Shown here piece by piece: positions 25,874 to 35,097 of a DNA stretch of 64,000 bases. The notes beneath the pieces were generated by a model. It was given only the letters and a program-made list of their open reading frames with translations. It was not told the origin of the DNA and did not search any database. The stretch's first letter is position 1. Each line of letters starts with the position of its first letter. Position numbers and translations under genes: made by a program. This DNA comes from CBDCBA01 sp965214125 (GTDB lineage Bacteria > Planctomycetota > Phycisphaerae > Tepidisphaerales > Tepidisphaeraceae). The stretch is taken from NCBI GenBank assembly GCA_965214125.1, contig CBDCBA010000028.1:1-64000 (forward strand), written 5' to 3'.

Positions 25874-26541
25874 GCCGGGCAATCGTCATCGAGACCACCA
25901 GCCGGCACGGCCAGGCGGCGCTGGCGTTAGACGGTGAGCTCGTCGCGCTGGCGACGCTTCCGCACGGACCGAAACACGCGGCGGCGTTGGTGGCCGAGGT
26001 GCAGCGCCTGCTGCACGATGCCGGTTGGCCACCGCGGTCGATCGACTGCGTGGCAGTGTCCGCCGGCCCCGGCAGCTTCACCGGGACGCGCGTCGGCGTG
26101 ACCTTCGCCAAGACATTCGCCTTCGCCACTGGGGCCGCGGTCGTGCCGGTGTCGACGGCGGCCGTCGTTGCGAGCAATGTCGAAGCGCACGATGCCTGCG
26201 TGGTGTTCGATGCCCGGCGCGGCAGCGTCTGGGCGGAGCAGTACCGTGACGGCCTTGCCTGCCGCCAATTCGGTGTGGTGACGCCCGCGGAGCTTCTCAG
26301 GCTTCTTCCCCGGCCGGTGACGCTCGTGGGCGAGGGCGTCGCGTATCACGCTGACGCCTTACGTGGCGAGGGCGTCAGCCACCATCCCGCCGATGCCTCG
26401 TGGCCGCGCATCGAGATCGTGGCGCGACTGGGATCGACCGGCCACCCGGTCGACGCGGCGATGCTGGTGCCGACGTACGTGCGTCGTCCCGAAGCGGAGG
26501 AGCAGCGTCTTGGGCGGGAGGCCAGGCGGTCGCCCGGCTGA
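25870..26541 (+). CDS. tsaB: tRNA threonylcarbamoyladenosine biosynthesis protein TsaB
   Basis: Scaffold partner of TsaD in making t6A37 on tRNAs that read ANN codons. 223 residues from a GTG at 25870, chosen because the family start (A-I-V-I-E-T-T-S) follows at once, CAGGAG is directly upstream, and GTGA overlaps the previous stop. The key segment V-A-V-S-A-G-P-G-S-F-T-G-T-R-V-G-V is present. The A-x-Y-V-R-R-P-E-A-E-E end is also normal. tsaD is not in the window. Confidence 0.9.
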   Translation: MSRAIVIETTSRHGQAALALDGELVALATLPHGPKHAAALVAEVQRLLHDAGWPPRSIDCVAVSAGPGSFTGTRVGVTFAKTFAFATGAAVVPVSTAAVVASNVEAHDACVVFDARRGSVWAEQYRDGLACRQFGVVTPAELLRLLPRPVTLVGEGVAYHADALRGEGVSHHPADASWPRIEIVARLGSTGHPVDAAMLVPTYVRRPEAEEQRLGREARRSPG

Positions 26542-26605
26542 CGCAGGGCGGTTGAAAGGGTGGCGCGGGCCGGCGACCGTCGTAAGGTGTTGCTGGAGTT
26601 CGCCC

Positions 26606-27661
26606 ATGACCCTTGCCACCGACACCGAATCGGCCGACACGCCGCAAGCCGCCACCCGCGGGGCCGCCAGGGGGATTGGAACGGTGGCCACCCTGCTGCT
26701 CGTGCTCGCCCTGCTGTGCGCCCTGGCGCTGGTTGGCTTCGGAATCTGGATCGGGCGGCGCGGCGAGGGGTGGGCGATGTTGGCCGCCGGCGGCGCCGCG
26801 ACGGCGGCCGTGCTGGCCGCGGCGGGCGTCGCGCGGGCGGTGGCCGGGGTCGCGCGTCACCTGGCCGACACGGCCTCCCTCGACCGGCTTGGTGAGCGGT
26901 TTTCGACAGAGCTCCAGCCAGCCCGCGCCGATCTCGACCGCTGCGTTAAAGCCATCGAGCAGGTCGGCGACCACACGCTTATCAGCGACCGCGCCAAGCG
27001 CGTCGCCTACCGCGACCGCGACCGCGATGCCGTGCGACGCGCGATTGAGGAAGACCTGATCAACGGCGACCACGCCAGCGCGCGTCAGCTTGCGGATGAG
27101 TTCGAAAAGGCGTTCGGCTACAAGGCGGAAGCGGAGCGGTTCCGCGAGGAAATTCGCAGCCGGGCCGAGGCGTCGCGGGCGAACGAGCTCGATGCCGCCA
27201 CCGCGCGACTCGACCGCATGTGCGAGGAGGAGCGGTGGAGCGAAGCCTTTACCGAATATGACCGCCTGCTCGAGCGCTTTGGCGGGGACGCGAAGGTGCG
27301 GTTGTTGAAGACGCGCATCGAGGAGCGCCGCCAGCAGCGGAAGGTGGCGCTGGTCAAGCAGTTTCACGTCGCCCGCCGCGGCAAGGACATGGAGCAGGCA
27401 GCCGACCTCCTGAAGCAACTCGACGTCTACCTCACGCCGGAGGAAGGCGACCAGTTACAGGCCGACGCCCGCGAGGTGTTCCGCAGCCGACTGATGAGCC
27501 TGCGCGATCGGTTCAGCACGTCGATGCGCGACCGCGACTTCACCGAAGCGTTGCGGGTCGGCATGATTATTCGGCGGGAGTTTCCGAACTCGCAACTCGC
27601 CAAGGAGGTCGAGAGCCACGAGCCCGAACTCCGCAAGGCAGCCGGCGCGGCGGAGGATTGA
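26606..27661 (+). CDS. Membrane protein with TPR-like helical domain
   Basis: 351 residues from ATG 26606. Two membrane segments (about 27-49 and 57-80) are followed by roughly 260 residues of charged, regular helices (E-F-E-K-A-F-G-Y-K-A-E-A-E-R-F, D-R-L-L-E-R-F-G-G-D-A-K-V-R). These look like degenerate tetratricopeptide or coiled-coil repeats. It would sit in the membrane with a cytoplasmic helical domain, perhaps for protein interaction. No family is recognised. It follows tsaB after a 64-base gap. Confidence 0.65.
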   Translation: MTLATDTESADTPQAATRGAARGIGTVATLLLVLALLCALALVGFGIWIGRRGEGWAMLAAGGAATAAVLAAAGVARAVAGVARHLADTASLDRLGERFSTELQPARADLDRCVKAIEQVGDHTLISDRAKRVAYRDRDRDAVRRAIEEDLINGDHASARQLADEFEKAFGYKAEAERFREEIRSRAEASRANELDAATARLDRMCEEERWSEAFTEYDRLLERFGGDAKVRLLKTRIEERRQQRKVALVKQFHVARRGKDMEQAADLLKQLDVYLTPEEGDQLQADAREVFRSRLMSLRDRFSTSMRDRDFTEALRVGMIIRREFPNSQLAKEVESHEPELRKAAGAAED

Positions 27662-27773
27662 GAGCGCCGCTCGGCAGCGTGATACGTACTGCGCCCGTCA
27701 CTGAGCAGGCGAGTTCTCACCTATGGCGAGACGTTCCGTGTTCAAGTGGTTGAAATTCGATTGTGGCGTCTGC

Positions 27774-27830
27774 TGTAGGGTGGGCACGGCCCACCTCCGA
27801 ATCCCGATGGTGGGCCGTGCCCACACTACA
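27774..27830. repeat. Two-hairpin REPIN-like element
   Basis: The ends TGTAG and CTACA are complementary. The first hairpin is GGTGGGC-ACG-GCCCACC and the second GTGGGC-CGT-GCCCAC, with a 13-base spacer. It lies in the gap between two convergent genes. Confidence 0.78.
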
Positions 27831-27854
27831 ACTGGAGTTGATGCGTCACTCGTT

Positions 27855-28445
27855 CTAGCGACGTGCCGGCAGGTCGTCGTCCTCGGCCAGCAACGCTTCC
27901 TCGCGGGCCGGCGTCAGCGGAAGCTGGCGGACAACCTCGCCGGAATCGTTGGTGACGAGCACCACGTTCGAGGGCGCGCTCGGCACCGGGTTGCTCGTGG
28001 CGGGATCGGGCGCGGTGCCAAAATCGTATCGGCCAAGCAGGCCGGCGGTGAAGCCCACGAGCAGGCATGCCGCAATGCCGCCGGCGATCCAGCGGCCGGA
28101 CATCGAGATGCGACCCAACGTCGCGCGATCCGCAGGCGGTACGGGCGATGCGGCCGACCGCGCGAGCGAACGCGCCGTCTCGCACAGGCGGTCAGCGGCG
28201 TCGTCGGCCTCTGACTCGTCGCAGAAGCACTCGACCCGCGTCGCCCGCGCCCGGTGCAGGCGCTCCAACGCGGCGGCGTAAGCGGGCTCTTGGGCCAGCC
28301 GCGAGCGGACTTGCGACACCTCGTCCGGCTGCAACTCTCCGTCGAGGTACGTTTCCAACTGCTCGACATAGAAGTCGAACAAACCCGACCCGTCCGCCTC
28401 GGCGGAGGCGTCGACGCGTTGATCGGAATGCGACTGTTCGTTCAT
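27855..28445 (-). CDS. Anti-sigma factor-like membrane protein
   Basis: 196 residues from ATG 28445. An N-terminal cytoplasmic part contains the helix-rich segment L-E-T-Y-L-D-G-E-L-Q-P-D-E-V-S-Q-V (typical of anti-sigma domains). One membrane segment (about 113-130) and a short outer tail follow. The classical zinc-binding H-x3-C-x2-C is not present. It lies directly downstream of an ECF sigma gene, its likely partner. Assignment rests on layout and context. Confidence 0.7.
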   Translation of the reverse strand: MNEQSHSDQRVDASAEADGSGLFDFYVEQLETYLDGELQPDEVSQVRSRLAQEPAYAAALERLHRARATRVECFCDESEADDAADRLCETARSLARSAASPVPPADRATLGRISMSGRWIAGGIAACLLVGFTAGLLGRYDFGTAPDPATSNPVPSAPSNVVLVTNDSGEVVRQLPLTPAREEALLAEDDDLPARR

Positions 28446-28541
28446 GGCGGCCACTTTGTCTGACGCGGCGCGACTCGTGCGACGCCGGGTGCTTGTTCAT
28501 CTCGGGCCTGTTCGGCCGGTACTGGGGATACGCTGCGAACC

Positions 28542-29150
28542 CTATTGCGGATCAACGTACGGCTCCAAGAGCCCCGCAAGCTTGCGGCGGGCACGGTGAA
28601 GCCAGGTCTTGACCTGCGGAATGCTGCAATCGAGCGTCTCGCTGATCTGCTGGTAACTCATCCCCTCGTACTCGCAGAGCACGAGGGCGGCGCGGAAATG
28701 GTCTGGCAACTGGTCGATCGCCTCGCGCACCTTGCGAACGGTTTCGCGGGTCTCCATGCCCGCCTCGGGTGCGGCGTGGCGTTCGCCAGCGGAGGGGCGG
28801 CGGTCGCCAGCGGGCGCCTCGTCACCGAGGGCGTTCATCCGGGGCGGGCGAAGCAGGCGCAGGGCTTCGTTGACCGTCGCCCGCTTCAGCAGGCCGCCGG
28901 GGTTGCGCCAGTCGTACCGCTCGCGGTGGCGGAACAGGTTTGTCAGCGCCTGCTGGACCACGTCTTCGGCGCTCGCGCGATACCCGACGATGGCCCGCGC
29001 GATCGACAGCAGCCGGCGGCTGTGCTGCTCGACCGCCTGCTCGAAATACGTCAGGCCGGGCGCCGCGAAGTCGTCAGCGCGAATGGCGGGCTCGCCCGAA
29101 TGGGGCGACGTCGCCGGCGCGGGCGGGGTTGGACGGTTCGGCTGCGACAT
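28542..29150 (-). CDS. ECF-type RNA polymerase sigma factor
   Basis: 202 residues from ATG 29150; the frame continues upstream but with atypical composition. Region 2 is R-A-I-V-G-Y-R-A-S-A-E-D-V-V-Q-Q-A-L-T-N-L-F. Region 4 is Q-L-P-D-H-F-R-A-A-L-V-L-C-E-Y-E-G-M-S-Y-Q-Q-I-S-E-T-L followed by I-P-Q-V-K-T-W-L-H-R-A-R, a standard helix-turn-helix. The N-terminal 35 residues are proline-rich and likely disordered. The partner anti-sigma gene begins 96 bases downstream. About 250 bases upstream, to the pilus operon, show no gene. Confidence 0.88.
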   Translation of the reverse strand: MSQPNRPTPPAPATSPHSGEPAIRADDFAAPGLTYFEQAVEQHSRRLLSIARAIVGYRASAEDVVQQALTNLFRHRERYDWRNPGGLLKRATVNEALRLLRPPRMNALGDEAPAGDRRPSAGERHAAPEAGMETRETVRKVREAIDQLPDHFRAALVLCEYEGMSYQQISETLDCSIPQVKTWLHRARRKLAGLLEPYVDPQ

Positions 29151-29400
29151 CGGCCGGGCGACAGGGGCAACACCCGCCCCGTGGGAAAGGCTCGCGGCAG
29201 CGTGCCGGCGTAGCCGCCCACGGGCTGCCCCGCGCGGGGCGGCATCATACCGGGTTGCCGACGCGGTCGACTCCGCTGCCTGCCGGTTACGCCTTGTCTG
29301 TCGATCGAGCTGCTGAGCCATGGTGCCTCCCGGACGTGCCGCTGCCGGGTGCAGGGCGGGTCCTGGGGTGACACTCGCTCGCTCGAACGAAGTTGCAGCC

Positions 29401-30066
29401 TCAGCCGGCCGTGGGCGCGTGAAACAGGTCCAGCACCAGCTCGACCCGCACGCCGCCACCGGATCCCGCCGTCTCGGCAAGAGTCGTCGGCGTCATCTGG
29501 AGTTCGCTGACGCGCACCATCTGGTGCGATTGCTCGATGGCGCGCAGGAACTCGAAGGCGCCCGCGAAGTCCGAGACGAACATCACCCGCATCGGCATCG
29601 CCCTTGGCCCAGAGGCGGCGCCGGCCGCAGGACCGGCAGCGGGCGTGCGGGCGATGTTGAAGTCGCGCAGTTTCAACCGCCGCGAGAGCACGTTCATTTC
29701 GCTGATCTGTGCCTCGACCATCGGCCGCTCGGGAACCGGGCGGAAGGTCGCGAGATTCGTGGCCAGCTCGTCGGCTGCCACCGACACGCCGGCCATCGCG
29801 GCGATCCGCTGCTCCTGATCGCTGATCTCCCGCAGGCCGTCGCTGAGGTCGTTCGCGAGCGACTGAAGGCGGCGGCTGCTCGGCAGGTAGACCAGCGCGA
29901 CGAACGCGACGATCGCCAGCAACGCCACGCCGCCGAGCACCTTCTGAATCTTCGCGTCGCGCCGCGCCTGGCTGTGGAGACGCTCCACGACGTCGTCGTG
30001 CGACGTCGCGATCGCCGCCGCTGCATCGGCGTTGGAAGTTGGATTGGTTGCACTCACGTCTGGCAT
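29401..30066 (-). CDS. PilO/GspM-like inner-membrane assembly protein
   Basis: 221 residues from ATG 30066. A cytoplasmic N-terminus, one membrane segment (about 44-62), a coiled coil (L-P-S-S-R-R-L-Q-S-L-A-N-D-L-S-D-G-L-R-E-I), then a periplasmic ferredoxin-like part: the PilO layout. It forms the inner-membrane platform with PilM and PilN homologues encoded just upstream. It is the last gene of the pseudopilin operon. Sequence similarity by eye is modest, and the order M-N-O is the main support. Confidence 0.7.
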   Translation of the reverse strand: MPDVSATNPTSNADAAAAIATSHDDVVERLHSQARRDAKIQKVLGGVALLAIVAFVALVYLPSSRRLQSLANDLSDGLREISDQEQRIAAMAGVSVAADELATNLATFRPVPERPMVEAQISEMNVLSRRLKLRDFNIARTPAAGPAAGAASGPRAMPMRVMFVSDFAGAFEFLRAIEQSHQMVRVSELQMTPTTLAETAGSGGGVRVELVLDLFHAPTAG

Positions 30067-30076
30067 CTCCGTGGGG

Positions 30077-30841
30077 TCAGGCGGGCGGCCGGGCCGAAGC
30101 GTCGGCGGCGGCCAGCGTGGCCGCCTCGCGCAGTTCAAGCGGAACGGTGAAGGTGAAGTCGAACTCCCACGCGTCGACTCCGCCGACTTTCGTCAGCCGC
30201 GTCTCCCGCGTTTCCGCCTGGCGGTAGAGCGGGTTGGAGCCAAGGGCGTCGCTCAACGTCAGCGTGCCATCCTGATCGAGCGTGACGCACGTCACCTCGA
30301 CGCGGACGAAGCGGCGGGCCGGAGGGGTGGTCGCCTGCGACAAGGCGTGGCGCTTGAGCGGCGCGACCGGTTCGTCCTGCTCGACGGACATCCTTGCGCC
30401 GCGAAGCCACGATCCCTCGGGCAAGCCCCGGCCGATATCGGCGAGGATGCGGGAGAAGTCCACCGGAAGCCCGACGGACTCCACGGTGATCGCCGCCTTG
30501 GCCAGCGACGCGAGGCGAAGCTCTTCCTGTTCCAGCCGGGCGATCAAACGTTCGGTTTGGCGGCGCTTGATGTCGATGGCTTCCAACCGGGCCGCCCGGC
30601 CCTGCTCGTCGTCGCGCCGCGTGACCAGCACCGTCGCGAGCACCACGATCAGGATGAGCGTGGCCCAGGCTTGCAGCACCGTCCAGCGGCGCCGGCGGAC
30701 CACGCCAGGATACCACGCGGGCAGCCAACAGATGTCCGTGGGTTGAAGAGCATCGCTGTCGCACGCGCCCTCGTCGGCCGCGGGCGGCTGCGCCGCGTCG
30801 GGTGGAGAAACGGGTTCGTGTTCGGTGGGCGACTCGATCAT
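30077..30841 (-). CDS. PilN/GspL-like inner-membrane assembly protein
   Basis: 254 residues. A cytoplasmic N-terminal stretch with W-L-P-A-W-Y-P-G-V-V-R, then a membrane segment (about 55-73). A coiled coil follows (R-R-Q-T-E-R-L-I-A-R-L-E-Q-E-E-L-R-L), with a periplasmic domain containing L-A-D-I-G-R-G-L-P-E-G-S-W-L. That last segment (L-x-x-P-x-x-x-W-L) is characteristic of PilN. The ATG overlaps the pilM stop (ATGA). It should bridge PilM inside to PilO. Confidence 0.75.
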   Translation of the reverse strand: MIESPTEHEPVSPPDAAQPPAADEGACDSDALQPTDICWLPAWYPGVVRRRRWTVLQAWATLILIVVLATVLVTRRDDEQGRAARLEAIDIKRRQTERLIARLEQEELRLASLAKAAITVESVGLPVDFSRILADIGRGLPEGSWLRGARMSVEQDEPVAPLKRHALSQATTPPARRFVRVEVTCVTLDQDGTLTLSDALGSNPLYRQAETRETRLTKVGGVDAWEFDFTFTVPLELREAATLAAADASARPPA

Positions 30842-32253
30842 GCGGCCTCGCGGACGGGGTGCGGCGTGTCGGACAGGTCGCCGGGCTGGGGCTTCGGGCG
30901 CGGGCTGCTCGCCAGCGTCAGAACCGCCCGATCGGCGGCGGCATCGGCCTCAATCTGCTGGCGGCGCGACTGCCCGACGCCGCACTTGAGCCGGCCCGGC
31001 GCGTCGCGCAGGGCTAGGCCCAGCGCCGCATGCCAGAGGCGATCGTCGCCCGGCTCGAAGCTGGCCAGATCGGCATCGGCGTCGTGCGGGGCCACATCGT
31101 CGAAGGCGCGGCGCGGCACGACCTGGAGCGGCAGGCTGTTCTCGAGTGATGTTGCAAGCAGTTGGCGTAGGCGGTCGGTCGCGGCGCCGCCGGTGACGAC
31201 CACGCGCTGCGGCGGCCTGCCCTGAAACGTGACCGCGTAGTAACGAAGGCACATTGCTAACTCCCGCGCAAGCTTTTCAACGACCGCCCGCTGCGCCGAC
31301 GAGGCGGCGCGAGCGACGCGGTCGCCCGCGCCGGCGACGGTCGCACTCTGCTCCCGCAGGCAGAGCAGCCGCGCCTCCGACTCGCTGAGCTCCAGCGCCG
31401 AGGCCACAGCGGCGTGAATCGTGCGCCCGCCGAATGCAAGGGATTTGTAGAAGCTCACCACGCCCCCGCGGCCGATCGTGACACGCGTCGAGCGTTCGCC
31501 AAGATCGACGACGGCCACCGCCTCGCGCCGATCGCGGTCGCGGCGCCCGAACCGGCTGACCGCGCGGAGCATTGCCAGCGGCTCGAAGTCGACGGCCCGA
31601 ACGTGGAGGCCGCATGCGTGAAGATTGGCAATCAGGCGGTCAATCTCGGCCCGGTTGGCGACCGCCGCGATCCCCTCGCGGCCATCGCCCCGCCGCAGCG
31701 ATTCGGCCGGGAGGAAGTGGCAGACGTGCTTCTTCGCCGACAAGTCGATGCCAAAGGCCCCCTGCACCTCGGCGGCCACCTGGGCGGCGTCGCTGGCGGT
31801 GGCGCCGGCCTGAAGGCGAACGGTCTTCACCTGCACGAGCCGGCGTGGCAATGTGACAACCGCTTGACGTCCGAAGAACTCGCCCCGGCTCAGCGCGGTG
31901 CGAACGGCCTCGCCCACGGCGGCGTCGAAGGTCGGGGGCACGCCGGCAGTGGGGCCGGAGTCTGCGGGCGCCAGGTCTGCGCGTTGTGCGGCGATCACCT
32001 CGGCGCCGCCGAGTTCAGTGGGCCGCAGTTGGAGCAGGCGAACGCCGACGCCGCCGATGTCCACGCCGATGGGCCAGGCGCCCGCAAAGGCCGGATCAAC
32101 CGACGCCAGCAGGCGCCGCGCCGACACCGGAAGCCGACGGGCCGTCTTCCCGGCGGCAACTGCATCGGGCATCGCGGCCTGCAAGCGACGCGAGACCTCG
32201 TCGCGCAACGCCTGCAACTGCTCAAGGGAAGCTTTGGAACCGGAAATACTCAT
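30838..32253 (-). CDS. pilM: PilM-like actin-fold ATPase
   Basis: 471 residues. The actin-like phosphate-binding segments are visible: G-V-D-I-G-G-V-G-V-R-L-L (62-73), A-V-V-D-L-G-E-R-S-T-R-V-T, and V-V-V-T-G-G-A-A-T-D-R-L. F-E-P-L-A-M-L-R-A is also typical of PilM. It is longer than most PilM proteins, with an extra N-terminal helix and a C-terminal tail of about 60 residues. It works on the cytoplasmic face of the pilus or type II secretion machine. The downstream pilN-like gene overlaps it. Confidence 0.82.
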   Translation of the reverse strand: MSISGSKASLEQLQALRDEVSRRLQAAMPDAVAAGKTARRLPVSARRLLASVDPAFAGAWPIGVDIGGVGVRLLQLRPTELGGAEVIAAQRADLAPADSGPTAGVPPTFDAAVGEAVRTALSRGEFFGRQAVVTLPRRLVQVKTVRLQAGATASDAAQVAAEVQGAFGIDLSAKKHVCHFLPAESLRRGDGREGIAAVANRAEIDRLIANLHACGLHVRAVDFEPLAMLRAVSRFGRRDRDRREAVAVVDLGERSTRVTIGRGGVVSFYKSLAFGGRTIHAAVASALELSESEARLLCLREQSATVAGAGDRVARAASSAQRAVVEKLARELAMCLRYYAVTFQGRPPQRVVVTGGAATDRLRQLLATSLENSLPLQVVPRRAFDDVAPHDADADLASFEPGDDRLWHAALGLALRDAPGRLKCGVGQSRRQQIEADAAADRAVLTLASSPRPKPQPGDLSDTPHPVREAA

Positions 32254-32325
32254 GGGAAATGCAGGCGGTTGCCCGAACTTGCATCGGCACCCGAGACGAA
32301 CGACTTGCGATGCTGCGCCGCGTTA

Positions 32326-32823
32326 TCAGTTGATCTCGACGCGGCCAGTCACCGCGTGAACGTGCACCACAACGGTTCGGGACGATTGGGTGAGTTCGAA
32401 GCGGGCCGGCTCCAGAAGCGGGTCGGCGTCGACCCGGAGTGCGGAGCAGCCGAAGGGCTCGCCCGTGCCGTCGAACCCGAGGATCAGGAAGCCGCCGAAC
32501 GTGTGGTCGGTCAGCCGCGGGCCATCGGGGAAGGTGGTGAGGAGCGGCGTCGCGTCGACGGGGTCGGTCAGGTTCTGCCAGGCGGAGCCATCGTGCGTGT
32601 GGAAGCCAACGGTTGAGCGGTCGTCGGCGACGATCACGTAGTGCGGCTGGCCGGTCGAGGCGGCGCGGGCACGGGCGTAGTCGAGCCGGGCCGCAAGCGA
32701 GCGGGCGGCGGCGCTGAGCCGAAGCTCGGCGTCGCTCCCGATCCCGCCGAGGACGACGTAGGAGGCGATCCCCAGGACCACGATGACGACTAGCAGCTCG
32801 ACCAGCGTGAAGGCGTTCCTCAT
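32326..32823 (-). CDS. GspH-type minor pseudopilin
   Basis: 165 residues from ATG 32823. The N-terminus M-R-N-A-F-T-L-V-E-L-L-V-V-I-V-V-L-G is a prepilin signal, cut before the methylated residue, with Glu at +5. The rest is a small beta-rich head. Its start overlaps the stop of the small membrane gene upstream (ATGA). Length, head size and position fit GspH/FimT minor pseudopilins. Confidence 0.82.
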   Translation of the reverse strand: MRNAFTLVELLVVIVVLGIASYVVLGGIGSDAELRLSAAARSLAARLDYARARAASTGQPHYVIVADDRSTVGFHTHDGSAWQNLTDPVDATPLLTTFPDGPRLTDHTFGGFLILGFDGTGEPFGCSALRVDADPLLEPARFELTQSSRTVVVHVHAVTGRVEIN

Positions 32824-33095
32824 GGCCGCGGCTCCCGCGCGGCGATCTCCGCAAGACGGGCGTCGATCGACTCGAGGCGAAGGAGGATGTCGGCGAGCAA
32901 CGCCACCTGCGCGTCGCGCTGGGCGGCGGGGTTCGGCAGCGTCGGGACCGTGGGTGCCACAGCTTGGGCAGGCGCGGGCAGGTCCGCGGCGCCGCGGGTC
33001 AGCGCGAGCAGCGAAACGCCCATCGCCAGCAGGATGAGGCCGCCGGGCAGCGTGCGGTCGATTGTCTTCCAAATGCGGGCCATCCACGGTGGCAT
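32820..33095 (-). CDS. Small single-span membrane protein in pseudopilin operon
   Basis: 91 residues. A short basic N-terminus, one membrane segment (about 16-33), a proline/alanine linker, and a helical C-terminal part (A-L-L-A-D-I-L-L-R-L-E-S-I-D-A-R-L-A-E-I-A-A). It lacks a prepilin cleavage site. Tight overlap with the downstream pseudopilin suggests a role in the same machine. No known component of this size and layout comes to mind. Confidence 0.65.
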   Translation of the reverse strand: MPPWMARIWKTIDRTLPGGLILLAMGVSLLALTRGAADLPAPAQAVAPTVPTLPNPAAQRDAQVALLADILLRLESIDARLAEIAAREPRP

Positions 33096-33146
33096 CGGCC
33101 GTTAACGAAGGTGACTTCGGCCGCAAAACCGGCCGGTGCGACGCGA

Positions 33147-34358
33147 TTACTCCTCCTGCCAAGACTCCACCACGAGCGAGCCGTAGCCGCCGTCGGTGGC
33201 GAGCAACCGCTGCACCCGTGCCGCGTCGGCGTCGAAGTCGATCCGGAGCGCTCCTTTAAAATCGGTGCCCCGCAGCGTGAACGTTCCGCCGGCGTGCAGC
33301 AGGGCGCCGGTGATCCGCATGTCGGCGTCGTCATCGTCGCCCAACAGGTCTTCGCCCAAGTAGACCAGCCCTTCGAGGTGCACCTCCTCATCCTTCTTGT
33401 CGAACGCAAGGTTGCGGCCGGCAACGAGCAGGGGGAGGCCTTCGATCGCCTGGAGGTGAATGCCCTTGTGAAACCAGACATCCGCGTTGGGCGCGACAAT
33501 CGTGAGACGAACGGGCGTTCCGTCCGAACCATCGTCGTCATCATCCGTCCCGTCGTTGGCATCGCCGGCCGAGCCGTGCAGGTGGACCTCCAGCCGACTG
33601 GTGCCGTTGTAGATGTAGACTCGCCCCAAGTTGCTTGCGTTGGGCGGGTCGAGCTCGTAGAGCTCGGTGTCCGTCACCTCGTCGGCGAGGCAGGTGATGC
33701 CGTTGTACTCGTACTTGAAGTCCCCGTTGGCGGCCTGCACGAGGGCGAGGTCGGCTAACGCGGGGGCGGGATCACCCGTGGCCGTCGGGTGCGGATTGGA
33801 CGGCGTGTAGATGCCGCCGCTGATCGTCACCCCGCTGACGAAGGCCGTCGAAAACGAATCGCCAGACCAGACGTCGCCGTCGATCGTGGTGTCCCCTGGA
33901 ACGCGGCGGGCGTGATTGGCTTGCAGGGCGGCGTGCGGCGTCCAGTCCGCCGTCTTCGCTCGAACCTGCGCGGTGACCGTCCAAGCCGCGCCGTCCGGCC
34001 GCGTCGCAATCGACATGATCTCGTATAGGTCGTCGCCGAGGTGCCTTACGCTCACGTCGACGTCGCCGCCGCCGATGCGGAAGCCGTTGCGGCCACGCCA
34101 GAACGTCCGGCCGGATTCGGTGATCTGGTCGGCGGCGGGCGCGTTATCCGGGTGCATGAGGTAATGCATCGCCAGACGGGCGGCATCCTTGGCCGCCGCG
34201 GCGGACTGCACGCCCTCCTGCGAGCCCCGCTGCGCCTGCGCCGACAACGCCGCGCTGGACAGCACCGTGTAGGCGACCAGCGCCGCCACCGTGACGGCCA
34301 CCAAAACCATCAGCATCGCGACACCGCGAGGGGCACCTACATTTCGAGTGGCGGGCAT
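33147..34358 (-). CDS. PilX/GspK-like protein with large periplasmic head
   Basis: 403 residues from ATG 34358 (six more residues if 34376 is used). An N-terminal hydrophobic segment (G-V-A-M-L-M-V-L-V-A-V-T-V-A-A-L-V-A) follows a short basic leader, as in PilX and GspK tip pseudopilins. A long head follows, with repeated beta-helix-like units (T-I-D-G-D-V-W-S-G-D-S-F, V-T-I-S-G-G-I-Y) and an acidic loop of consecutive aspartates that may bind calcium. It fits the operon position between GspJ-like and GspH-like genes. Confidence 0.72.
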   Translation of the reverse strand: MPATRNVGAPRGVAMLMVLVAVTVAALVAYTVLSSAALSAQAQRGSQEGVQSAAAAKDAARLAMHYLMHPDNAPAADQITESGRTFWRGRNGFRIGGGDVDVSVRHLGDDLYEIMSIATRPDGAAWTVTAQVRAKTADWTPHAALQANHARRVPGDTTIDGDVWSGDSFSTAFVSGVTISGGIYTPSNPHPTATGDPAPALADLALVQAANGDFKYEYNGITCLADEVTDTELYELDPPNASNLGRVYIYNGTSRLEVHLHGSAGDANDGTDDDDDGSDGTPVRLTIVAPNADVWFHKGIHLQAIEGLPLLVAGRNLAFDKKDEEVHLEGLVYLGEDLLGDDDDADMRITGALLHAGGTFTLRGTDFKGALRIDFDADAARVQRLLATDGGYGSLVVESWQEE

Positions 34359-34396
34359 GGCGTTCTTTCGGTGCAAACGTGATCGGTAGGACGTGC

Positions 34397-35095
34397 CTAG
34401 GCCGGATCCTGCTCGGCCGTTCGGCGGACGGCGGTCCCCTCAAGTCGATCGTCGCTGCCGTCGCGGCGAGTGACAATCTCGTAGGAGACGCGGGCGGACA
34501 TCCCGACGTGTCCGACGCGTTCGACCGCGAATCCGCCGGCCTGGACGAGCGACTCGTCCCACCCAATTAAGACGTGTGGCGTGAACAGATCGCTGGCGAT
34601 GATGGCGTCAGCGGTGGACGCGGCGTCGAGGTCGGCGGCCGTCGCTAGTTGTGCCCGCTCCGCCGGGGTGTAGTCGTTCCAGGGACGCGGCGACCAGAGC
34701 ACCACGCGGGCTTCCGCCGGATCGGCGTGCAGGAGGCGAAGCTCGCCGTACTGCGGGGTGCCGACGAGGTCCAGCCGGTCATCAAACCAGAAGAGAAGCA
34801 GACCCTCGCCAGTCGGCGGGCTCATGGCCAGGCCGCTGGCGTAGCCGATGGCAAGCGAACGCTGAACGTTGCGGAGCGTCGCCGCGCGGACGGCGGCATC
34901 CTCCTCAATCTTAGTTGCCTTGGTGGCGGCGTTGCTGCCGGGGGCGTGCAGCGTCCAGGCGTCCGCGGCCGCCGACGTCAAGCCGAGCACACAGACCGAA
35001 ATGAGCGCCGTGATGGCGAGGCCGAGCAGCAACTCCACTAGGGTGAAGCCGCGCCGCGGGGCCGCCACGCGATGCTTGCTGGAACGTTCTGGCAT
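34397..35095 (-). CDS. GspJ-type minor pseudopilin
   Basis: 232 residues. The leader ends in R-R-G, and F-T-L-V-E-L-L-L-G-L-A-I-T-A-L follows: a prepilin cleavage and methylation site with Glu at +5. The head of about 190 residues suits the larger minor pseudopilin GspJ. It lies 2 bases after the GspI-like gene. Confidence 0.8.
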   Translation of the reverse strand: MPERSSKHRVAAPRRGFTLVELLLGLAITALISVCVLGLTSAAADAWTLHAPGSNAATKATKIEEDAAVRAATLRNVQRSLAIGYASGLAMSPPTGEGLLLFWFDDRLDLVGTPQYGELRLLHADPAEARVVLWSPRPWNDYTPAERAQLATAADLDAASTADAIIASDLFTPHVLIGWDESLVQAGGFAVERVGHVGMSARVSYEIVTRRDGSDDRLEGTAVRRTAEQDPA

Positions 35096-35097
35096 CT